Below, piece by piece: positions 50,419 through 61,194 of a stretch of 62,482 nucleotides of DNA. Position numbers and translations under genes: made by a program. The first letter of the stretch is position 1. The number at the start of each line of letters is the position of its first letter. The stretch covers positions 1 to 62,482 of the forward strand of contig JAAZIU010000001.1 in NCBI GenBank assembly GCA_012800735.1, in the 5' to 3' direction. This DNA comes from Clostridiales bacterium. Lineage in GTDB: Bacteria; Bacillota; Clostridia; Oscillospirales; CAG-272. The notes under the pieces were generated by a model. The model made no database searches and had not been told where the DNA came from. It saw only the letters and a list, made by a program, of their open reading frames with translations.

Positions 50419-53283
50419 ATGTCATCACACTTTCTCCGTGCGCGGGGAGTCCGCGTACATAATCTCAAAAATATAGATGTAAGCATCCCGCGGGATAAGC
50501 TCGTCGTTTTCACCGGGCTTTCCGGTTCGGGTAAGTCTTCGCTTGCCTTCGACACGATATACGCCGAAGGACACCGCCGCTTTGTCCAGTCGCTGTCTTC
50601 GTATGCGCGAATGTTTTTAGGCCAGCTTGACAAGCCGGATATCGACTCGATAGACGGACTTTCTCCGTCGATCTCGATCGACCAGAAGACGACCTCCCGC
50701 AACCCCCGCTCGACCGTCGGAACGGTTACCGAGATTTACGACTATCTTCGTCTTATGTATGCCCGAATCGGCGTACCTCACTGTCCGGTCTGCGGCCGCG
50801 AGATAATGCAGCAATCGCCCGATCAGATAATCGACCGGATAATGGCGATGGAGACGGGAACGAGGTTTATAGTGCTGTCCCCCGTTGTAAAGGCGAAGAA
50901 GGGAATGCACGAAAAGGTACTCGACGACGCCAAAAAGAACGGCTATGTCCGTGTCCGCGTCGACGGCTATATGTATGACCTCACCGACGATATCCCGATG
51001 GATAAGAATAAAAAACATTCGATAGATATCATCGTCGACCGCCTTGTAATGAAGCCGGAGATCCGCTCCCGCCTAAGCGACTCGGTGGAGACGGCGCTAA
51101 ACCTCGGTGGCGGGAATCTGATAATCTCGGTACTCGGCAGAGACGGCGAAAAAGACGAAGATATCGAATTTTCCCAGAATTATGCCTGCCCGGAGCACGG
51201 AATCTCGCTCGGAGAGCTTGCGCCGCGGATGTTTTCCTTTAATAACCCGTTAGGCGCCTGCCCGGAATGCACCGGCATCGGCCAGATGCGCACGATATCG
51301 GCAGATAAGGTTGTGCCGGATGAGACGCTGTCGCTGCGAGCCGGAGCGCTCCGCTGCAACGGCTTCAAATCCGCGGACGAAGGTACCTGGCTCGGGCCGC
51401 TTTATATCGAAGTCGGGAAGAAATACGGTTTTGACCTTGATACTCCGCTTAAAGATTATTCGGAAAAGGCGTATAAAGCGCTGATGTACGGCACCGGCAG
51501 GGAGAAATATAACGTAACACGGTATTTTGACGGCGTAAGACGTAATCAGACCGTAAGTTTTGCCGGAGTCGTTCCGATGATACAGCAGCGCTTCGACCAG
51601 TCGCAGGACGAATACTACGAACAATTCGTTGAAGACAACGTATGCCCCGCCTGCCGCGGAGCGAGGCTGAAACCGGAAGCTCTGGCGGTGACTGTCGGCG
51701 GATTAAACATCTCGCAGTTCTGCGACAAGTCGGTGACGGAAGCCCTGAATTTTGTAAACTCTCTTTCATTAAGCGAAACCGATCAGAAGATATCGAGGGA
51801 GATACTGAAAGAAGTACGTTCCCGACTCGGTTTTTTAAATTCGGTCGGGCTTGACTACCTGAACCTTTCCCGCCGCGCCGGAACTCTTTCCGGCGGAGAA
51901 GCGCAGAGAATACGCCTCGCGACTCAGATAGGCTCTACCCTGATGGGTGTTCTCTATATCCTTGACGAGCCGTCGATAGGGCTTCATCAGCGCGACAACG
52001 GCAAACTTATCGCCACCCTTAAGGAGCTGCGCGATTTGGGCAACTCGCTTATCGTTGTCGAACACGACGAGGAAACGATGCTTTCCGCAGATTATATCGT
52101 CGATATAGGCCCCGGCGCCGGCATCCACGGCGGTCAAATCGTAGCTCAGGGAACGCCCGAAGAGATAATGAACTCTCAAAATTCAATTACCGGAGCCTAT
52201 CTTTCCGGTCGGGAACGAATCGAGATTCCGCCCGTCCGCAGAGAGGGAACCGGCAAGAAGCTGACGATTGTCGGCGCGAGAGAGAATAATCTTAAGAATA
52301 TCACCGTCGAAATTCCCCTCGGAATGTTCGTCTGCATAACCGGCGTTTCCGGTTCCGGCAAATCCTCGCTTATCAACTCGATTCTGCTGCAGTCGCTGGC
52401 AGGCACTTTGAACCGCGCGATAACTTATCCCGGAAAGCACGACAGGATCGAAGGCGCCGAGGAACTTGACAAAGTCATCGCCATCGATCAGAGTCCGATC
52501 GGCCGCACCCCGCGTTCAAACCCGGCTACTTATACCGGTCTGTTTACCGATATCCGCGAGCTGTATGCAAGCACCCCGGACGCGAAGATGCGCGGCTATA
52601 ACACAAGCCGCTTCAGCTTCAACGTAAAGGGCGGTCGATGCGAAGCCTGCGACGGAGACGGCGTCAAGCGGATAGAGATGAACTTCCTGCCCGACGTCTA
52701 CGTCACCTGCGATGTCTGCAAGGGCAAAAGATACAACCGCGACACCCTCGAATGCCGCTATAAAGGAAAAAACATCTTCGAGGTGCTGGATATGACGGTC
52801 GAGGAAGGGCTTGACTTCTTCTCGGCAGTACCGAAGATCAACCGCCGGCTGCAGACGCTGCATGACGTCGGACTCGGATATCTCAAGATAGGTCAGTCAT
52901 CGACCACCCTTTCCGGCGGCGAAGCGCAGCGCGTCAAGCTTGCGACCGAGCTTTCAAAACGCTCGACCGGACGAACCATCTATATTCTTGACGAGCCGAC
53001 CACCGGTCTTCATTCGGCTGATGTAAAGCAGCTTATTGATGTGCTCGACCGGCTGGCGGACGGCGGCAACACCGTTGTCGTCATTGAGCATAACCTTGAT
53101 ATTATAAAGACGGCCGACTGGATAATTGACTTAGGTCCGGAGGGAGGCGACGGGGGCGGGTACGTGGTCTGCACCGGCACTCCCGAAGAGGTGGCGGATG
53201 TAAAAGAATCCTACACCGGTCAGTATTTGAAGAAAAGCTTCGAAAGATACCGCAAGCTTGGGAATTTAAACGGCAATATATAA
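50419..53283 (+). CDS. uvrA: UvrABC system protein A
   Basis: The 954-residue ABC ATPase dimer first senses DNA lesions and loads UvrB. It has two nucleotide-binding domains with Walker [10 protein letters not shown] near residue 33 and G-V-S-G-S-G-K-S-S near 640, both A-B-C signatures L-S-G-G-E-A-Q-R, and zinc-binding cysteine groups C-P-V-C near 120, C-P-E-C near 280 and C-E-A-C-D-G-D-G near 740. Length and motif order are normal for full-size UvrA. It shares the uvrB promoter and is followed by a terminator. Confidence 0.98.
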   Translation: MSSHFLRARGVRVHNLKNIDVSIPRDKLVVFTGLSGSGKSSLAFDTIYAEGHRRFVQSLSSYARMFLGQLDKPDIDSIDGLSPSISIDQKTTSRNPRSTVGTVTEIYDYLRLMYARIGVPHCPVCGREIMQQSPDQIIDRIMAMETGTRFIVLSPVVKAKKGMHEKVLDDAKKNGYVRVRVDGYMYDLTDDIPMDKNKKHSIDIIVDRLVMKPEIRSRLSDSVETALNLGGGNLIISVLGRDGEKDEDIEFSQNYACPEHGISLGELAPRMFSFNNPLGACPECTGIGQMRTISADKVVPDETLSLRAGALRCNGFKSADEGTWLGPLYIEVGKKYGFDLDTPLKDYSEKAYKALMYGTGREKYNVTRYFDGVRRNQTVSFAGVVPMIQQRFDQSQDEYYEQFVEDNVCPACRGARLKPEALAVTVGGLNISQFCDKSVTEALNFVNSLSLSETDQKISREILKEVRSRLGFLNSVGLDYLNLSRRAGTLSGGEAQRIRLATQIGSTLMGVLYILDEPSIGLHQRDNGKLIATLKELRDLGNSLIVVEHDEETMLSADYIVDIGPGAGIHGGQIVAQGTPEEIMNSQNSITGAYLSGRERIEIPPVRREGTGKKLTIVGARENNLKNITVEIPLGMFVCITGVSGSGKSSLINSILLQSLAGTLNRAITYPGKHDRIEGAEELDKVIAIDQSPIGRTPRSNPATYTGLFTDIRELYASTPDAKMRGYNTSRFSFNVKGGRCEACDGDGVKRIEMNFLPDVYVTCDVCKGKRYNRDTLECRYKGKNIFEVLDMTVEEGLDFFSAVPKINRRLQTLHDVGLGYLKIGQSSTTLSGGEAQRVKLATELSKRSTGRTIYILDEPTTGLHSADVKQLIDVLDRLADGGNTVVVIEHNLDIIKTADWIIDLGPEGGDGGGYVVCTGTPEEVADVKESYTGQYLKKSFERYRKLGNLNGNI

Positions 53284-53303
53284 ATTATATCGAACCAAAA
53301 AAA

Positions 53304-53335
53304 GTCCGGCGCCGGGAAACCGGTGCCGGCTTTTG
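53304..53335 (+). terminator. Intrinsic terminator after uvrA
   Basis: A 10-bp stem (53306-53315 with 53320-53329, one G-U pair), a GAAA tetraloop and CTTTTG. Confidence 0.8.
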
Positions 53336-53442
53336 ACTGCCGAAAAAAGGCAGCTGTTTCCGAATTTTAGCAGTCTGACAGAGCGAAAAACAATAAAATA
53401 CGCCTAAAAGTTAAATATTCACATATAATTAATCATTTGTTA

Positions 53443-53471
53443 TTGAAATATCAGGATAAATCTGGTATAGT
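53443..53471 (+). promoter_or_regulatory. Promoter of the hrcA-grpE-dnaK operon
   Basis: TTGAAA (53443-53448), a 17-base spacer and TATAGT (53466-53471); the predicted start near 53478 lies just before the CIRCE element. Confidence 0.85.
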
Positions 53472-53482
53472 ATATGCAGTGA

Positions 53483-53509
53483 TTAGCACTTGAAGCTCAA
53501 GAGTGCTAA
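53483..53509 (+). promoter_or_regulatory. CIRCE operator (HrcA binding site)
   Basis: TTAGCACTT-N9-GAGTGCTAA, matching the CIRCE consensus TTAGCACTC-N9-GAGTGCTAA in 17 of 18 arm positions. It is placed at about +5 of the transcript, where HrcA binding blocks transcription until heat shock. Confidence 0.97.
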
Positions 53510-53562
53510 TGCATCTCAAAATCCGACAGACTTAAGTAAAAAATAAAAGGAGGTGCGCTGAG

Positions 53563-54666
53563 TTGTCTTTGGATTCTGAACGACTGCAAAAACTAACAGA
53601 CAGAAAAAAGTTAATTCTCAAGGCGGTTATCGAGGCGCACATCGAAACCGGAGAGCCGGTCGGGTCGAAGCTGCTGACTACCAATAAGCAGATAATGCTT
53701 TCGAGCGCTACCATTCGAAACGAAATGGCGGAACTTGAGGAAATGGGCTATCTTGAACAGCCTCATACTTCGGCGGGAAGAATCCCGAGCGAAAAGGGAT
53801 ACCGTTTCTATGTCGATACCCTGATGGAAGATTATCAGCTCACCGCTTCGGAGTTGAGCCTTCTGAATTCGCTGCTTTCCGGCCGATTGTCGGCAATGGA
53901 TAAAATAGTCGAGAAAGCCTCCTCGGTTATGGCGGCGCTGACAAATTACACCTCGCTTGCGATCCGCCCGCGGCCGAAAAAGGTGGTTATATTACGGTTT
54001 AAGACTCTGCTGCTCGGGGATTATGATTTTCTTTTGATAATGATAACCTCGTCGTCGGTGGTTAATACAAAGAATATCCGAACTCATCAGCCGGTCGACG
54101 CGCGACAGCTTGAACTGCTTGAAGCCGCGCTTAACCGCTTCATGTGCGGAGTTGATATAAACGACATAACCCTGCCGATGATAATGCAGATGGAAATTGC
54201 TGCAGGGCGCGCCGCGCCGCTTGTGAACTTTGTCATAAAGTGCGTTTATGATTTTGTAAGCGAGCTGAACGACGAGATCGATTTCGATGGCGTCAACCGC
54301 CTGCTTCAGTATCCCGAATATTCGGATGATATGGAGCTGCTCCGCGATATGCTGCGGCTGTTTGAACGCAAGGAAGATATCATTAATATCGTCGCCGGCG
54401 GTCGAAGAGACGCCACCAATATTTATATCGGTTCGGAAAACCGCGTTGATGAGATGAAATCGTCAACAATCGTCTTCAAGACGATAATGGCGAGAGGACG
54501 TCCGGTCGGAGCGATCGGCGTCATCGGTCCCTGTAGGATGGATTATCCGAAGGTGGTTACCACTCTCGAATATCTGACCGGACATCTTTCTGACATAGCT
54601 TCTGAAAATGTCGCCGCAAGGCTGCCTTTACCGGGAGACGGCGGGACAGATAATAACGAAAAATAA
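53563..54666 (+). CDS. hrcA: Heat-inducible transcription repressor HrcA
   Basis: The 367-residue repressor binds CIRCE and is kept active by GroEL. The N-terminal winged helix has I-E-T-G-E-P-V-G-S-K near residue 30, S-S-A-T-I-R-N-E-M-A-E-L-E near 46 and the H-T-S-A-G-R-I-P-S-E-K-G-Y-R-F-Y-V-D block near 65-82. The GAF-like domain and the C-terminal P-x-x-V-T-T-L-E-Y-L block are present. The start is a TTG at 53563, chosen because AAAGGAGGTG ends seven bases before it. It is the first gene of the operon and autoregulated through the CIRCE element. Confidence 0.97.
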   Translation: MSLDSERLQKLTDRKKLILKAVIEAHIETGEPVGSKLLTTNKQIMLSSATIRNEMAELEEMGYLEQPHTSAGRIPSEKGYRFYVDTLMEDYQLTASELSLLNSLLSGRLSAMDKIVEKASSVMAALTNYTSLAIRPRPKKVVILRFKTLLLGDYDFLLIMITSSSVVNTKNIRTHQPVDARQLELLEAALNRFMCGVDINDITLPMIMQMEIAAGRAAPLVNFVIKCVYDFVSELNDEIDFDGVNRLLQYPEYSDDMELLRDMLRLFERKEDIINIVAGGRRDATNIYIGSENRVDEMKSSTIVFKTIMARGRPVGAIGVIGPCRMDYPKVVTTLEYLTGHLSDIASENVAARLPLPGDGGTDNNEK

Positions 54667-54684
54667 GGAAGGAAACAAACTCAT

Positions 54685-55350
54685 ATGATGGAAGAAAAAA
54701 ACAAGGACATCCGCCCGGAAGACATTTTAACCGGGGAGGAAAACGCCGCCGGATCCGACTCATCCGACAAAGATACCGCCCCGGAGCATCAGACTTCGGA
54801 AATTCCGGTGGATACCGGTCAGGCAGAATCAGCCGCCGCGTCCGATGACGCAGCGTCCGACGCCGTCTCTTCCGAGCCTTTATCCGAGATAGAGCTTTTG
54901 AAGGATGAAAACGAGAAGCTCAAAAAACAGATAGACGACCTTTCCGACCGGTATCTGCGCGCGCTTGCCGAATATGAAAACTATCGCAAGCGAAGCTCAA
55001 AGGAAAAGGACGGCGCTTACGCAGACGCTTACACCGATGTGTTAAAGCAGATACTTCCGGTTATCGACAACCTGGAACGCGCCGTGCCGTACACCGAGAA
55101 TGCGCCGGAGGACGACAATGTAGCCAAAGGCGTCGCGATGACTCTGAAATCCTTTGAGGACGCTCTGAAAAAGCTGGGAGTTGAGGAGATAGAAGCTCTC
55201 GGCCAGCCTTTTGACCCGGTATTTCACAACGCGGTAATGCATGTTGAAGATGAGAATCTGGGCAAGAACGAAGTCGCCGAAGTGCTTCAGAAAGGATACA
55301 AGAAAGGCGACAAGGTAATCCGCTATTCGATGGTAAAAGTCGCAAATTAA
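54685..55350 (+). CDS. grpE: Nucleotide exchange factor GrpE
   Basis: The 221-residue dimeric cochaperone releases ADP from DnaK. Residues 1-70 are acidic and disordered (Asp, Ser, Ala, Glu), residues about 70-120 form the long coiled coil ending R-A-L-A-E-Y-E-N-Y-R-K-R, and the C-terminal beta domain has F-D-P-x-x-H-N-A-V near 178 and V-A-E-V-L-Q-K-G-Y near 197. Two consecutive ATG codons (54685 and 54688) follow AAGGAAGG; either could be used. It lies 18 bases after hrcA. Confidence 0.96.
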   Translation: MMEEKNKDIRPEDILTGEENAAGSDSSDKDTAPEHQTSEIPVDTGQAESAAASDDAASDAVSSEPLSEIELLKDENEKLKKQIDDLSDRYLRALAEYENYRKRSSKEKDGAYADAYTDVLKQILPVIDNLERAVPYTENAPEDDNVAKGVAMTLKSFEDALKKLGVEEIEALGQPFDPVFHNAVMHVEDENLGKNEVAEVLQKGYKKGDKVIRYSMVKVAN

Positions 55351-55472
55351 AACTTTATTCCGCAGATGAAAACACCTGCCTCCCCCGGCAAAAACCGCGG
55401 CGGAGACATTGATTATATATACAGCAAACAATAAACAATCAAATCAAAAATAATCGGAGGAAATTAATAATT

Positions 55473-57311
55473 ATGGGAAAAATCATAGGTATCGACCTTG
55501 GCACCACCAACTCCTGCGTCGCCGTTTATGAGGGCGGCGAGCCGACGGTAATCACCAATCCGGAGGGGTCCCGCACCACCCCGTCCGTCGTGGCTTTCTC
55601 CAAAACCGGAGAGCGCATGACCGGTCAGATCGCAAAGCGCCAGGCTATTACCAACCCCGACCGCACCGTCATGAGCATAAAGCGCAGGATGGGCTCGGAT
55701 TTTAAAGTTAAAATAGATGACAAGACCTATACTCCACAGGAGATAAGCGCAATGATACTCCAGAAGCTGAAGGCGGACGCCGAAGCTTATCTGGGGACCA
55801 CGGTAACTCAGGCAGTTATAACAACTCCGGCATACTTCTCCGACGCCCAGCGTCAGGCAACCAAGGACGCCGGCATGATAGCCGGACTCGAAGTCATGCG
55901 CATAGTCAACGAGCCTACCGCGGCAGCGCTCGCATACGGCCTTGACAAAGACGCGACAGACGCCAAAATTATGGTATACGACCTCGGAGGAGGCACTTTC
56001 GACGTATCACTGCTTGAGATATCCGACGGAGTCTTCGAGGTTCTCGCAACCGGCGGAAACACCCACCTCGGCGGCGATGACTTCGACCAGCGCATCGTTA
56101 ACTGGATAGTCGACGATTTCAAGAAAGATTCCGGCATCGACCTCTCCGCCGACCGCATGGCAATGCAGCGGCTTAAAGAAGCCGCGGAGAAGGCGAAGAT
56201 CGAGCTTTCCGGCGTGAACTCGGCCGACATCAATCTGCCGTTCATCACGGCTGACGCATCCGGCCCGAAGCACTTCGAAACTACCCTTTCCAGAGCCAAA
56301 TTCAACGAGCTGACCGCAGATCTTGTCGAAGCGACGATAGGACCGATCAAGCGGGTGCTCGATGACGCAGGTCTCTCTCCCAAGGATATAGATAAAGTTC
56401 TGCTTGTCGGCGGCTCAACCCGTATCCCCGCCGTTCAGGACGCCGTTAAGGGCTTTATGGGCAAAGAACCGTTTAAGGGAATCAACCCGGACGAGTGCGT
56501 TGCTCTCGGCGCAGCCATTCAGGCAGGCGTTTTGGGCGGAGACGTCAAGGACGTTGTTCTGCTCGACGTAACCCCGCTGTCTCTCGGAATCGAGACTCTC
56601 GGCGGAGTATGCTCGAAGATAATCGAAAGAAACACCACCATTCCCGTCAAGAAGAGCCAGATATTCTCTACCGCAGCCGACGGCCAGACCTCGGTTGAGA
56701 TCCATGTTCTTCAGGGCGAGCGCTCGATGGCGCGCGACAACCTGAAGCTCGGCACCTTCATGCTCGATGGCATCGCTCCGGCGCCCAGAGGAGTTCCTCA
56801 GATTGAGGTATCCTTTGATATCGACGCCAACGGTATAGTCAACGTTACCGCAAAGGACAAAGGCACCGGCAAGGAGCAGCATATAACCATCAAGTCCAGC
56901 TCGAATATGTCGAAGGAGGACATCGATCGCGCCGTTAAGGAAGCCGAAAAGTTCGCCGAGGAAGACAAGAAGCAGCAGGAAGCCGTCGAAGCGAAGAACC
57001 AGGCTGAGAACCTTATCTATCAGTCGGAAAAGACCCTTGCCGATCTCGGCGATAAGGTCACCGACGAGGAAAAGGCTCAGGTCAATTCCGCAGTCGCAAA
57101 ACTCAGGGAAACCGTCAAGGGTGAAAACACCGAAGCTATAAAAGCTGACACCGAGGAGCTGCAGAAGGCATTCTATGCGATTTCAGAAAAGCTCTATCAG
57201 CAGCAGCAGGATCAGAGCGGCGGCGCCGACAGCGGCGACGGTCCGACTCAGCACTCCGGCGGTACCGAGAACGACACCTACTACAACACCGATTACGAAG
57301 ACAAGACCTGA
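55473..57311 (+). CDS. dnaK: Chaperone DnaK (Hsp70)
   Basis: The 612-residue chaperone has the nucleotide-binding domain ([10 protein letters not shown] near residue 4, D-L-G-G-G-T-F-D-V near 170, G-G-S-T-R-I-P near 315) and substrate-binding domain (V-T-P-L-S-L-G-I near 368). It lacks the 24-residue insert of Gram-negative DnaK, as in Firmicutes. The C-terminus is Gly/Ser/Thr-rich and ends N-T-D-Y-E-D-K-T rather than the common acidic E-V-V-D-type tail. The ATG has CGGAGGAA upstream. A terminator follows, so the HrcA-controlled transcript probably ends here. Confidence 0.98.
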   Translation: MGKIIGIDLGTTNSCVAVYEGGEPTVITNPEGSRTTPSVVAFSKTGERMTGQIAKRQAITNPDRTVMSIKRRMGSDFKVKIDDKTYTPQEISAMILQKLKADAEAYLGTTVTQAVITTPAYFSDAQRQATKDAGMIAGLEVMRIVNEPTAAALAYGLDKDATDAKIMVYDLGGGTFDVSLLEISDGVFEVLATGGNTHLGGDDFDQRIVNWIVDDFKKDSGIDLSADRMAMQRLKEAAEKAKIELSGVNSADINLPFITADASGPKHFETTLSRAKFNELTADLVEATIGPIKRVLDDAGLSPKDIDKVLLVGGSTRIPAVQDAVKGFMGKEPFKGINPDECVALGAAIQAGVLGGDVKDVVLLDVTPLSLGIETLGGVCSKIIERNTTIPVKKSQIFSTAADGQTSVEIHVLQGERSMARDNLKLGTFMLDGIAPAPRGVPQIEVSFDIDANGIVNVTAKDKGTGKEQHITIKSSSNMSKEDIDRAVKEAEKFAEEDKKQQEAVEAKNQAENLIYQSEKTLADLGDKVTDEEKAQVNSAVAKLRETVKGENTEAIKADTEELQKAFYAISEKLYQQQQDQSGGADSGDGPTQHSGGTENDTYYNTDYEDKT

Positions 57312-57330
57312 TATAAGCTTGTCTCGCATT

Positions 57331-57359
57331 GGGCGGGCGGTTAATCCGTCCGCCCTTTT
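57331..57359 (+). terminator. Intrinsic terminator after dnaK
   Basis: A 10-bp GC-rich stem (57331-57340 with 57346-57355, one G-U pair), a TTAAT loop and TTTTC. Confidence 0.85.
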
Positions 57360-57379
57360 CAAGAATTTACAAAAAGCGG

Positions 57380-57408
57380 TTGCATCTGAACGACTTTAGC
57401 TGTATAAT
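57380..57408 (+). promoter_or_regulatory. Promoter of the zinc-ribbon/TM2 gene (and possibly dnaJ)
   Basis: TTGCAT (57380-57385), a 17-base spacer and TATAAT (57403-57408). No CIRCE palindrome is near it. Confidence 0.8.
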
Positions 57409-57462
57409 CATAATTGTGGATTGTTTTGTGATTTTGTTATATATAAATTTGAGGATGGGTCA

Positions 57463-57990
57463 ATGAAAAAGTGTCTTTACTGCAAGACTGTTTGCAATAA
57501 TGAAGAATCTTACTGTCAGAAGTGCGGCTCAACCGATTTTTCCAATATCTGCGAGAACTGCGGCAATGAGTTCAATACTCCCTTCTGCCCGGTCTGCGGT
57601 GTAAAAGCCGGGGCAAAAAAGAAGCACTGCCCCAACTGTTCAACAGAATATTTTTCACCCGCCTGTCCGTCCTGCGGTTATACAGTTCAGTACCGCGACA
57701 GCTATCAGGGGCAGCCGGCTCAGAGCGGCAATGTTCAGAATATCTACTATATGAATACAAATCCGCCCCCGCCTCCGCCCCAAACGGTATTGCTGCCGCC
57801 CGGCACGCAGAAGGACAAATGGCTGGCGTTTGCGCTCTGCTTTTTCTTCGGATATCTGGGAGCGCATAAGTTCTATGAGGGTAAGATAGTTGCCGGAGTG
57901 ATTTATCTTCTGACCCTCGGCTTGCTCGGAATCGGCTGGTTCATCGATTTGATAATCATACTTTGCAAGCCGAATCCGTATTATGTTTGA
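57463..57990 (+). CDS. Zinc-ribbon and TM2 domain protein between dnaK and dnaJ
   Basis: The 175-residue protein has four or five C-x2-C pairs in its first 75 residues (C-L-Y-C, C-Q-K-C, C-E-N-C, C-P-V-C, C-P-N-C, C-P-S-C), arranged as three zinc ribbons. A proline-rich linker (six prolines near residue 105) follows. The C-terminal TM2 domain (about 118-172) has G-Y-L-G-A-H-K-F-Y-E-G-K and two membrane segments with a short turn. The start is the ATG at 57463 with GAGG eight bases upstream. Its place inside the dnaK-dnaJ cluster is unusual; the function is unknown, perhaps a membrane-attached adaptor. Confidence 0.85.
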   Translation: MKKCLYCKTVCNNEESYCQKCGSTDFSNICENCGNEFNTPFCPVCGVKAGAKKKHCPNCSTEYFSPACPSCGYTVQYRDSYQGQPAQSGNVQNIYYMNTNPPPPPPQTVLLPPGTQKDKWLAFALCFFFGYLGAHKFYEGKIVAGVIYLLTLGLLGIGWFIDLIIILCKPNPYYV

Positions 57991-58083
57991 TATTTTCGTA
58001 TATTTTTATTTTTAAGCGCGCTTTGCGCCGTTTCGGGCGCGGAGCTGACGCATATATTGTTTTTTAAGGTGGAATTATAAAAT

Positions 58084-59235
58084 ATGGCTGGAGAAAAGCG
58101 CGATTTCTATGAAGTGCTCGGGGTTGATAAAAACGCCACTCAGGATGAGATCAAGAAAGCGTATATCAAGCTTGCCAAAAAACACCATCCGGACATGAAT
58201 CCCGATGACGAAAACGCCGAGCACAAATTCAAGGAAGTAAACGAGGCTTATTCGATCCTTTCAGACCCCGATAAACGTCAGAAATACGATACCTTCGGCA
58301 TGGCGGGAGTTGATCCGTCGGCCGGGGGCGGTTACGGTGAAGGCGGCGGCTTCGGAGGCTTCGATTTTTCCGATATTCTAAACGATTTCTTCGGCGGCAG
58401 CTCCTATTCCTATTCTTCCTCGTCGGCGAGAAGAGCTTCGATGCCGATTGACGGAGACGATATCTATGTCCGTCAGACGATCACCTTCGAGGAAGCGGCT
58501 TTCGGCGTCACAAAAAATATAAGCTACAACCGGATCATCAAATGCCCCGAATGCGGGGCTACCGGCGCCGCCAAAGGCACAAAGCCGGAGGAGTGCCCGA
58601 CCTGCAGCGGCTCCGGCCAGGTAAGGACGACGCAGCGGACTATTTTAGGCTCAATGAGCACCGTAAAGCCCTGCGATAACTGCCGCGGCTCGGGAAAGGT
58701 GATAAAGAATCCCTGTCCCAACTGTTCGGGCAAGGGCTATATCAAGATAAACAACAAAGTTGACGCCAATATTCCCGCCGGCATCGACGACGGTCAGAAA
58801 TACGTCATGCGCGGCTACGGCAACGACGGCCGCAACGGAGGTTCGACCGGAGACCTTGTCATCGAGGTTTCGGTAAGGGAACATAATATCTTCCGCCGCA
58901 GCGGCTCAGACCTTTATTGTGAAATTCCGATAACCTTCACCGAAGCGGCTCTCGGCGCGCAGATAAAGGTGCCGACGCTTGAAGGAACCGAGATTTATAC
59001 AATTCCCGAAGGCACCCAGACCGGCACTCAGTTCGTTCTGAAAAACATGGGTATCCAAGTAGTCAACTCCAACCGCCGCGGAGACCTTTATTTCCGCGTA
59101 ACCGTTGAAGTGCCGAAGAATCTTAATTCTTCTCAGAAAGAGCTGCTCACCAAGTTCGCCGAATCCTGCGACGACAGAAACAACGCAAAGTCAAAAGCGT
59201 TTTTCGACAAGCTTTTCAGACGCGGCAAGGATTGA
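58084..59235 (+). CDS. dnaJ: Chaperone DnaJ (Hsp40)
   Basis: The 383-residue type I cochaperone stimulates DnaK ATPase. The J domain (residues 1-70) has the essential H-P-D at about 36-38. A Gly/Phe/Ser-rich stretch follows (about 75-115). The zinc-finger region has four C-x2-C-x-G-x-G units (C-P-E-C, C-P-T-C, C-D-N-C, C-P-N-C) between about 155 and 222, and the C-terminal peptide-binding domains complete it. It follows the TM2 gene by 93 bases and precedes prmA by 6, so it may be driven by the promoter at 57380 rather than by CIRCE. Confidence 0.97.
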   Translation: MAGEKRDFYEVLGVDKNATQDEIKKAYIKLAKKHHPDMNPDDENAEHKFKEVNEAYSILSDPDKRQKYDTFGMAGVDPSAGGGYGEGGGFGGFDFSDILNDFFGGSSYSYSSSSARRASMPIDGDDIYVRQTITFEEAAFGVTKNISYNRIIKCPECGATGAAKGTKPEECPTCSGSGQVRTTQRTILGSMSTVKPCDNCRGSGKVIKNPCPNCSGKGYIKINNKVDANIPAGIDDGQKYVMRGYGNDGRNGGSTGDLVIEVSVREHNIFRRSGSDLYCEIPITFTEAALGAQIKVPTLEGTEIYTIPEGTQTGTQFVLKNMGIQVVNSNRRGDLYFRVTVEVPKNLNSSQKELLTKFAESCDDRNNAKSKAFFDKLFRRGKD

Positions 59236-59241
59236 TTAAAT

Positions 59242-60165
59242 ATGGAATGGGTACAGCTTAAAGTCAGGGTGCCGGCAGAAAAACTCGAAGAAACCGCTGC
59301 CGTTATGGGAATGATTGACCCTGCGCTTCAGATAGAAGACTACACCGACATAGAAGACGGCGTAAACGCAATATACGGCGAGCTTATCGACGAAAGCCTG
59401 CTGGCGGCTGACAGAAGCCGCGCCGCGGTATCGCTTTATATCCGGGATCCGCTGCTGCTGCACGACAGTCAGATGTTCATCCGCGAGAGATTAACCGCGC
59501 TCGGTATTCCTTTCGAGCTGGAGCTTGACTCTGTCCGCGAGGAAGACTGGGCGAACGCCTGGAGGAAGTATTATCAGCCGATAAAGACAGGTCCGCGGCT
59601 TACGATAGTTCCCGCGTGGCAGGAATACGAGGCGGCAGAAGACGAGGTTGTAGTGCTTATGGAGCCGGGAATGGCTTTCGGCACCGGCAGTCACGAAACG
59701 ACCCGCCTCTGCGCTTCGCTTATCGAAGCTTATATGCCGACGGGCGGTCGTTGCCTTGATATCGGCACCGGTTCGGGGATACTTGCGATAGCGGAGTCAA
59801 AACTCGGCGCCTCTGAGGTATATGCCTGCGATATCGATGAAAACGCCGTCGCCGTCGCAAAGCAGAATTGCATTGATAACGGCGCTACAAACGTAATCTG
59901 CGAAACCGCCGATCTTTTGAGCGGAAAAGCGATAGGAGAGGGGCTTTACGATTTCGCCTCGGCGAATATCGTCGCCGATATACTGATAAGGTTGGCTCCG
60001 CAGCTTAAGAATTACCTTAAAATCGGCGCGGATATCGTAATGAGCGGCATAATTGAAGAGCGCGGAGATGAGGTTCAGAAAGCGATGAGCGAAAACGGAT
60101 TTCTGCTCGCCGATGCCATATCTGAAAACGGCTGGAAAGGCTTTGTTTTCAAAAGATTGAAATGA
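59242..60165 (+). CDS. prmA: Ribosomal protein L11 methyltransferase PrmA
   Basis: The 307-residue SAM enzyme trimethylates L11. An N-terminal L11-binding domain (about 1-115, with W-A-N-A-W-R-K-Y-Y near 97) precedes the Rossmann domain with G-M-A-F-G-T-G-S-H-E-T-T near 146, D-I-G-T-G-S-G-I-L-A-I near 170 and A-C-D-I-D-E-N-A-V near 195. N-I-V-A-D-I-L matches the catalytic N-x-x-A-x-x-L motif. It begins 6 bases after dnaJ and ends at a terminator. Confidence 0.96.
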   Translation: MEWVQLKVRVPAEKLEETAAVMGMIDPALQIEDYTDIEDGVNAIYGELIDESLLAADRSRAAVSLYIRDPLLLHDSQMFIRERLTALGIPFELELDSVREEDWANAWRKYYQPIKTGPRLTIVPAWQEYEAAEDEVVVLMEPGMAFGTGSHETTRLCASLIEAYMPTGGRCLDIGTGSGILAIAESKLGASEVYACDIDENAVAVAKQNCIDNGATNVICETADLLSGKAIGEGLYDFASANIVADILIRLAPQLKNYLKIGADIVMSGIIEERGDEVQKAMSENGFLLADAISENGWKGFVFKRLK

Positions 60166-60168
60166 TTT

Positions 60169-60197
60169 AAGCCGGATGTTTTCCCGTCCGGCTTTTG
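60169..60197 (+). terminator. Intrinsic terminator after prmA
   Basis: An 8-bp stem (60169-60176 with 60187-60194) followed by a short TTTT that is shared with the stem end. Confidence 0.7.
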
Positions 60198-60263
60198 AAC
60201 TGTTTTAAACAGACAGCCGGCTTTGGGTGAATTTCAAGAATTTGTGAATTATAAACAATAGTC

Positions 60264-60292
60264 TTGACAAAATTATGTTTTTGTTGTATAAT
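60264..60292 (+). promoter_or_regulatory. Consensus promoter of rsmE
   Basis: TTGACA (60264-60269), a 17-base spacer and TATAAT (60287-60292), with a leader of about 95 bases. Confidence 0.85.
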
Positions 60293-60394
60293 AACAAAAT
60301 AGTTACCGCCGTTCAGGTGTTATTTTATTGTCCGGCGGAATAAAAACGTTTGAAAGGCGTTCGGGCAGCCTGCCCGACCGTTTGAATATTTCAA

Positions 60395-61189
60395 ATGCAG
60401 CGATTTTTTGTCTCGCCCGACGACATAAAAGAAAACAGAATAATTATCAGAGGCGGCGACGGCGTTCATATCTCAAGATCGCTTCGTATGGCGAAGGGAG
60501 ACCGGCTCCTGGTCTGCGACGGCGCCGGAGTTGAATACGAATGTGAGATTTCCGGCTTCGGCGGCGCCAAAGGCACCGAAGTCGAGCTCCTCATATTGTC
60601 GGAACAAAAAAACCAAACCGAGCCGCCGCTGAACCTTGCTCTGTATCAGGGACTGCCGAAGTCGGATAAAATGGACGGTATAGTTCAAAAAGCGACGGAG
60701 CTCGGCATATCGAGGATTGTCCCTTTCATATCCGACCATGTAATTTCCCGCCCGAATCCCGCGTCGATGGAAAAAAGGCTGGAGAGGTGGAATCGCATCG
60801 CCTATGAAGCGGCGGTGCAGTGCGGAAGAGGAATTGTTCCTCGGGTTGAGTCAACTCTGAGCTTTGACGAAGCTCTGACGCGCTGTCTTGCCGAAACCAC
60901 CGCGTTTTTTTGTTATGAGGGCGGAGGAGAGCCGCTGCCGCGTCTTCTTGGAAACAACGCTTCCCCCGCCGGCTCGCTCGGTTTTATGATAGGACCAGAA
61001 GGCGGATTTTCGCAAAAAGAAGCGGAGAAGGCAAAGGCTGCCGGGCTTGCCGCGGCAAGTCTCGGTTCTCGGATTTTGCGCACCGAAACCGCCTCTTTGT
61101 ATGTTCTGAGCTGTATCTCTTTTGTATATGAGCTTGGCGGGTTTTCCCTTATAAGTGACCCGACGATTAAAACAGATATTTTGGAGTGA
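60395..61189 (+). CDS. rsmE: 16S rRNA (uracil-1498-N3)-methyltransferase RsmE
   Basis: The 264-residue SPOUT enzyme methylates U1498 in 16S rRNA. It has an N-terminal PUA-like domain (M-Q-R-F-F-V, then H-I-S-R-S-L-R-M near residue 30), K-A-T-E-L-G near 93 and the knotted SAM site I-G-P-E-G-G-F near 203 with L-G-x-R-I-L-R-T-E-T-A near 230. The N-terminus fits the ATG at 60395, though the ribosome-binding site is poor. In many Firmicutes rsmE follows prmA in one operon; here a terminator and a new promoter separate them. Confidence 0.95.
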   Translation: MQRFFVSPDDIKENRIIIRGGDGVHISRSLRMAKGDRLLVCDGAGVEYECEISGFGGAKGTEVELLILSEQKNQTEPPLNLALYQGLPKSDKMDGIVQKATELGISRIVPFISDHVISRPNPASMEKRLERWNRIAYEAAVQCGRGIVPRVESTLSFDEALTRCLAETTAFFCYEGGGEPLPRLLGNNASPAGSLGFMIGPEGGFSQKEAEKAKAAGLAAASLGSRILRTETASLYVLSCISFVYELGGFSLISDPTIKTDILE

Positions 61190-61194
61190 TAAAC

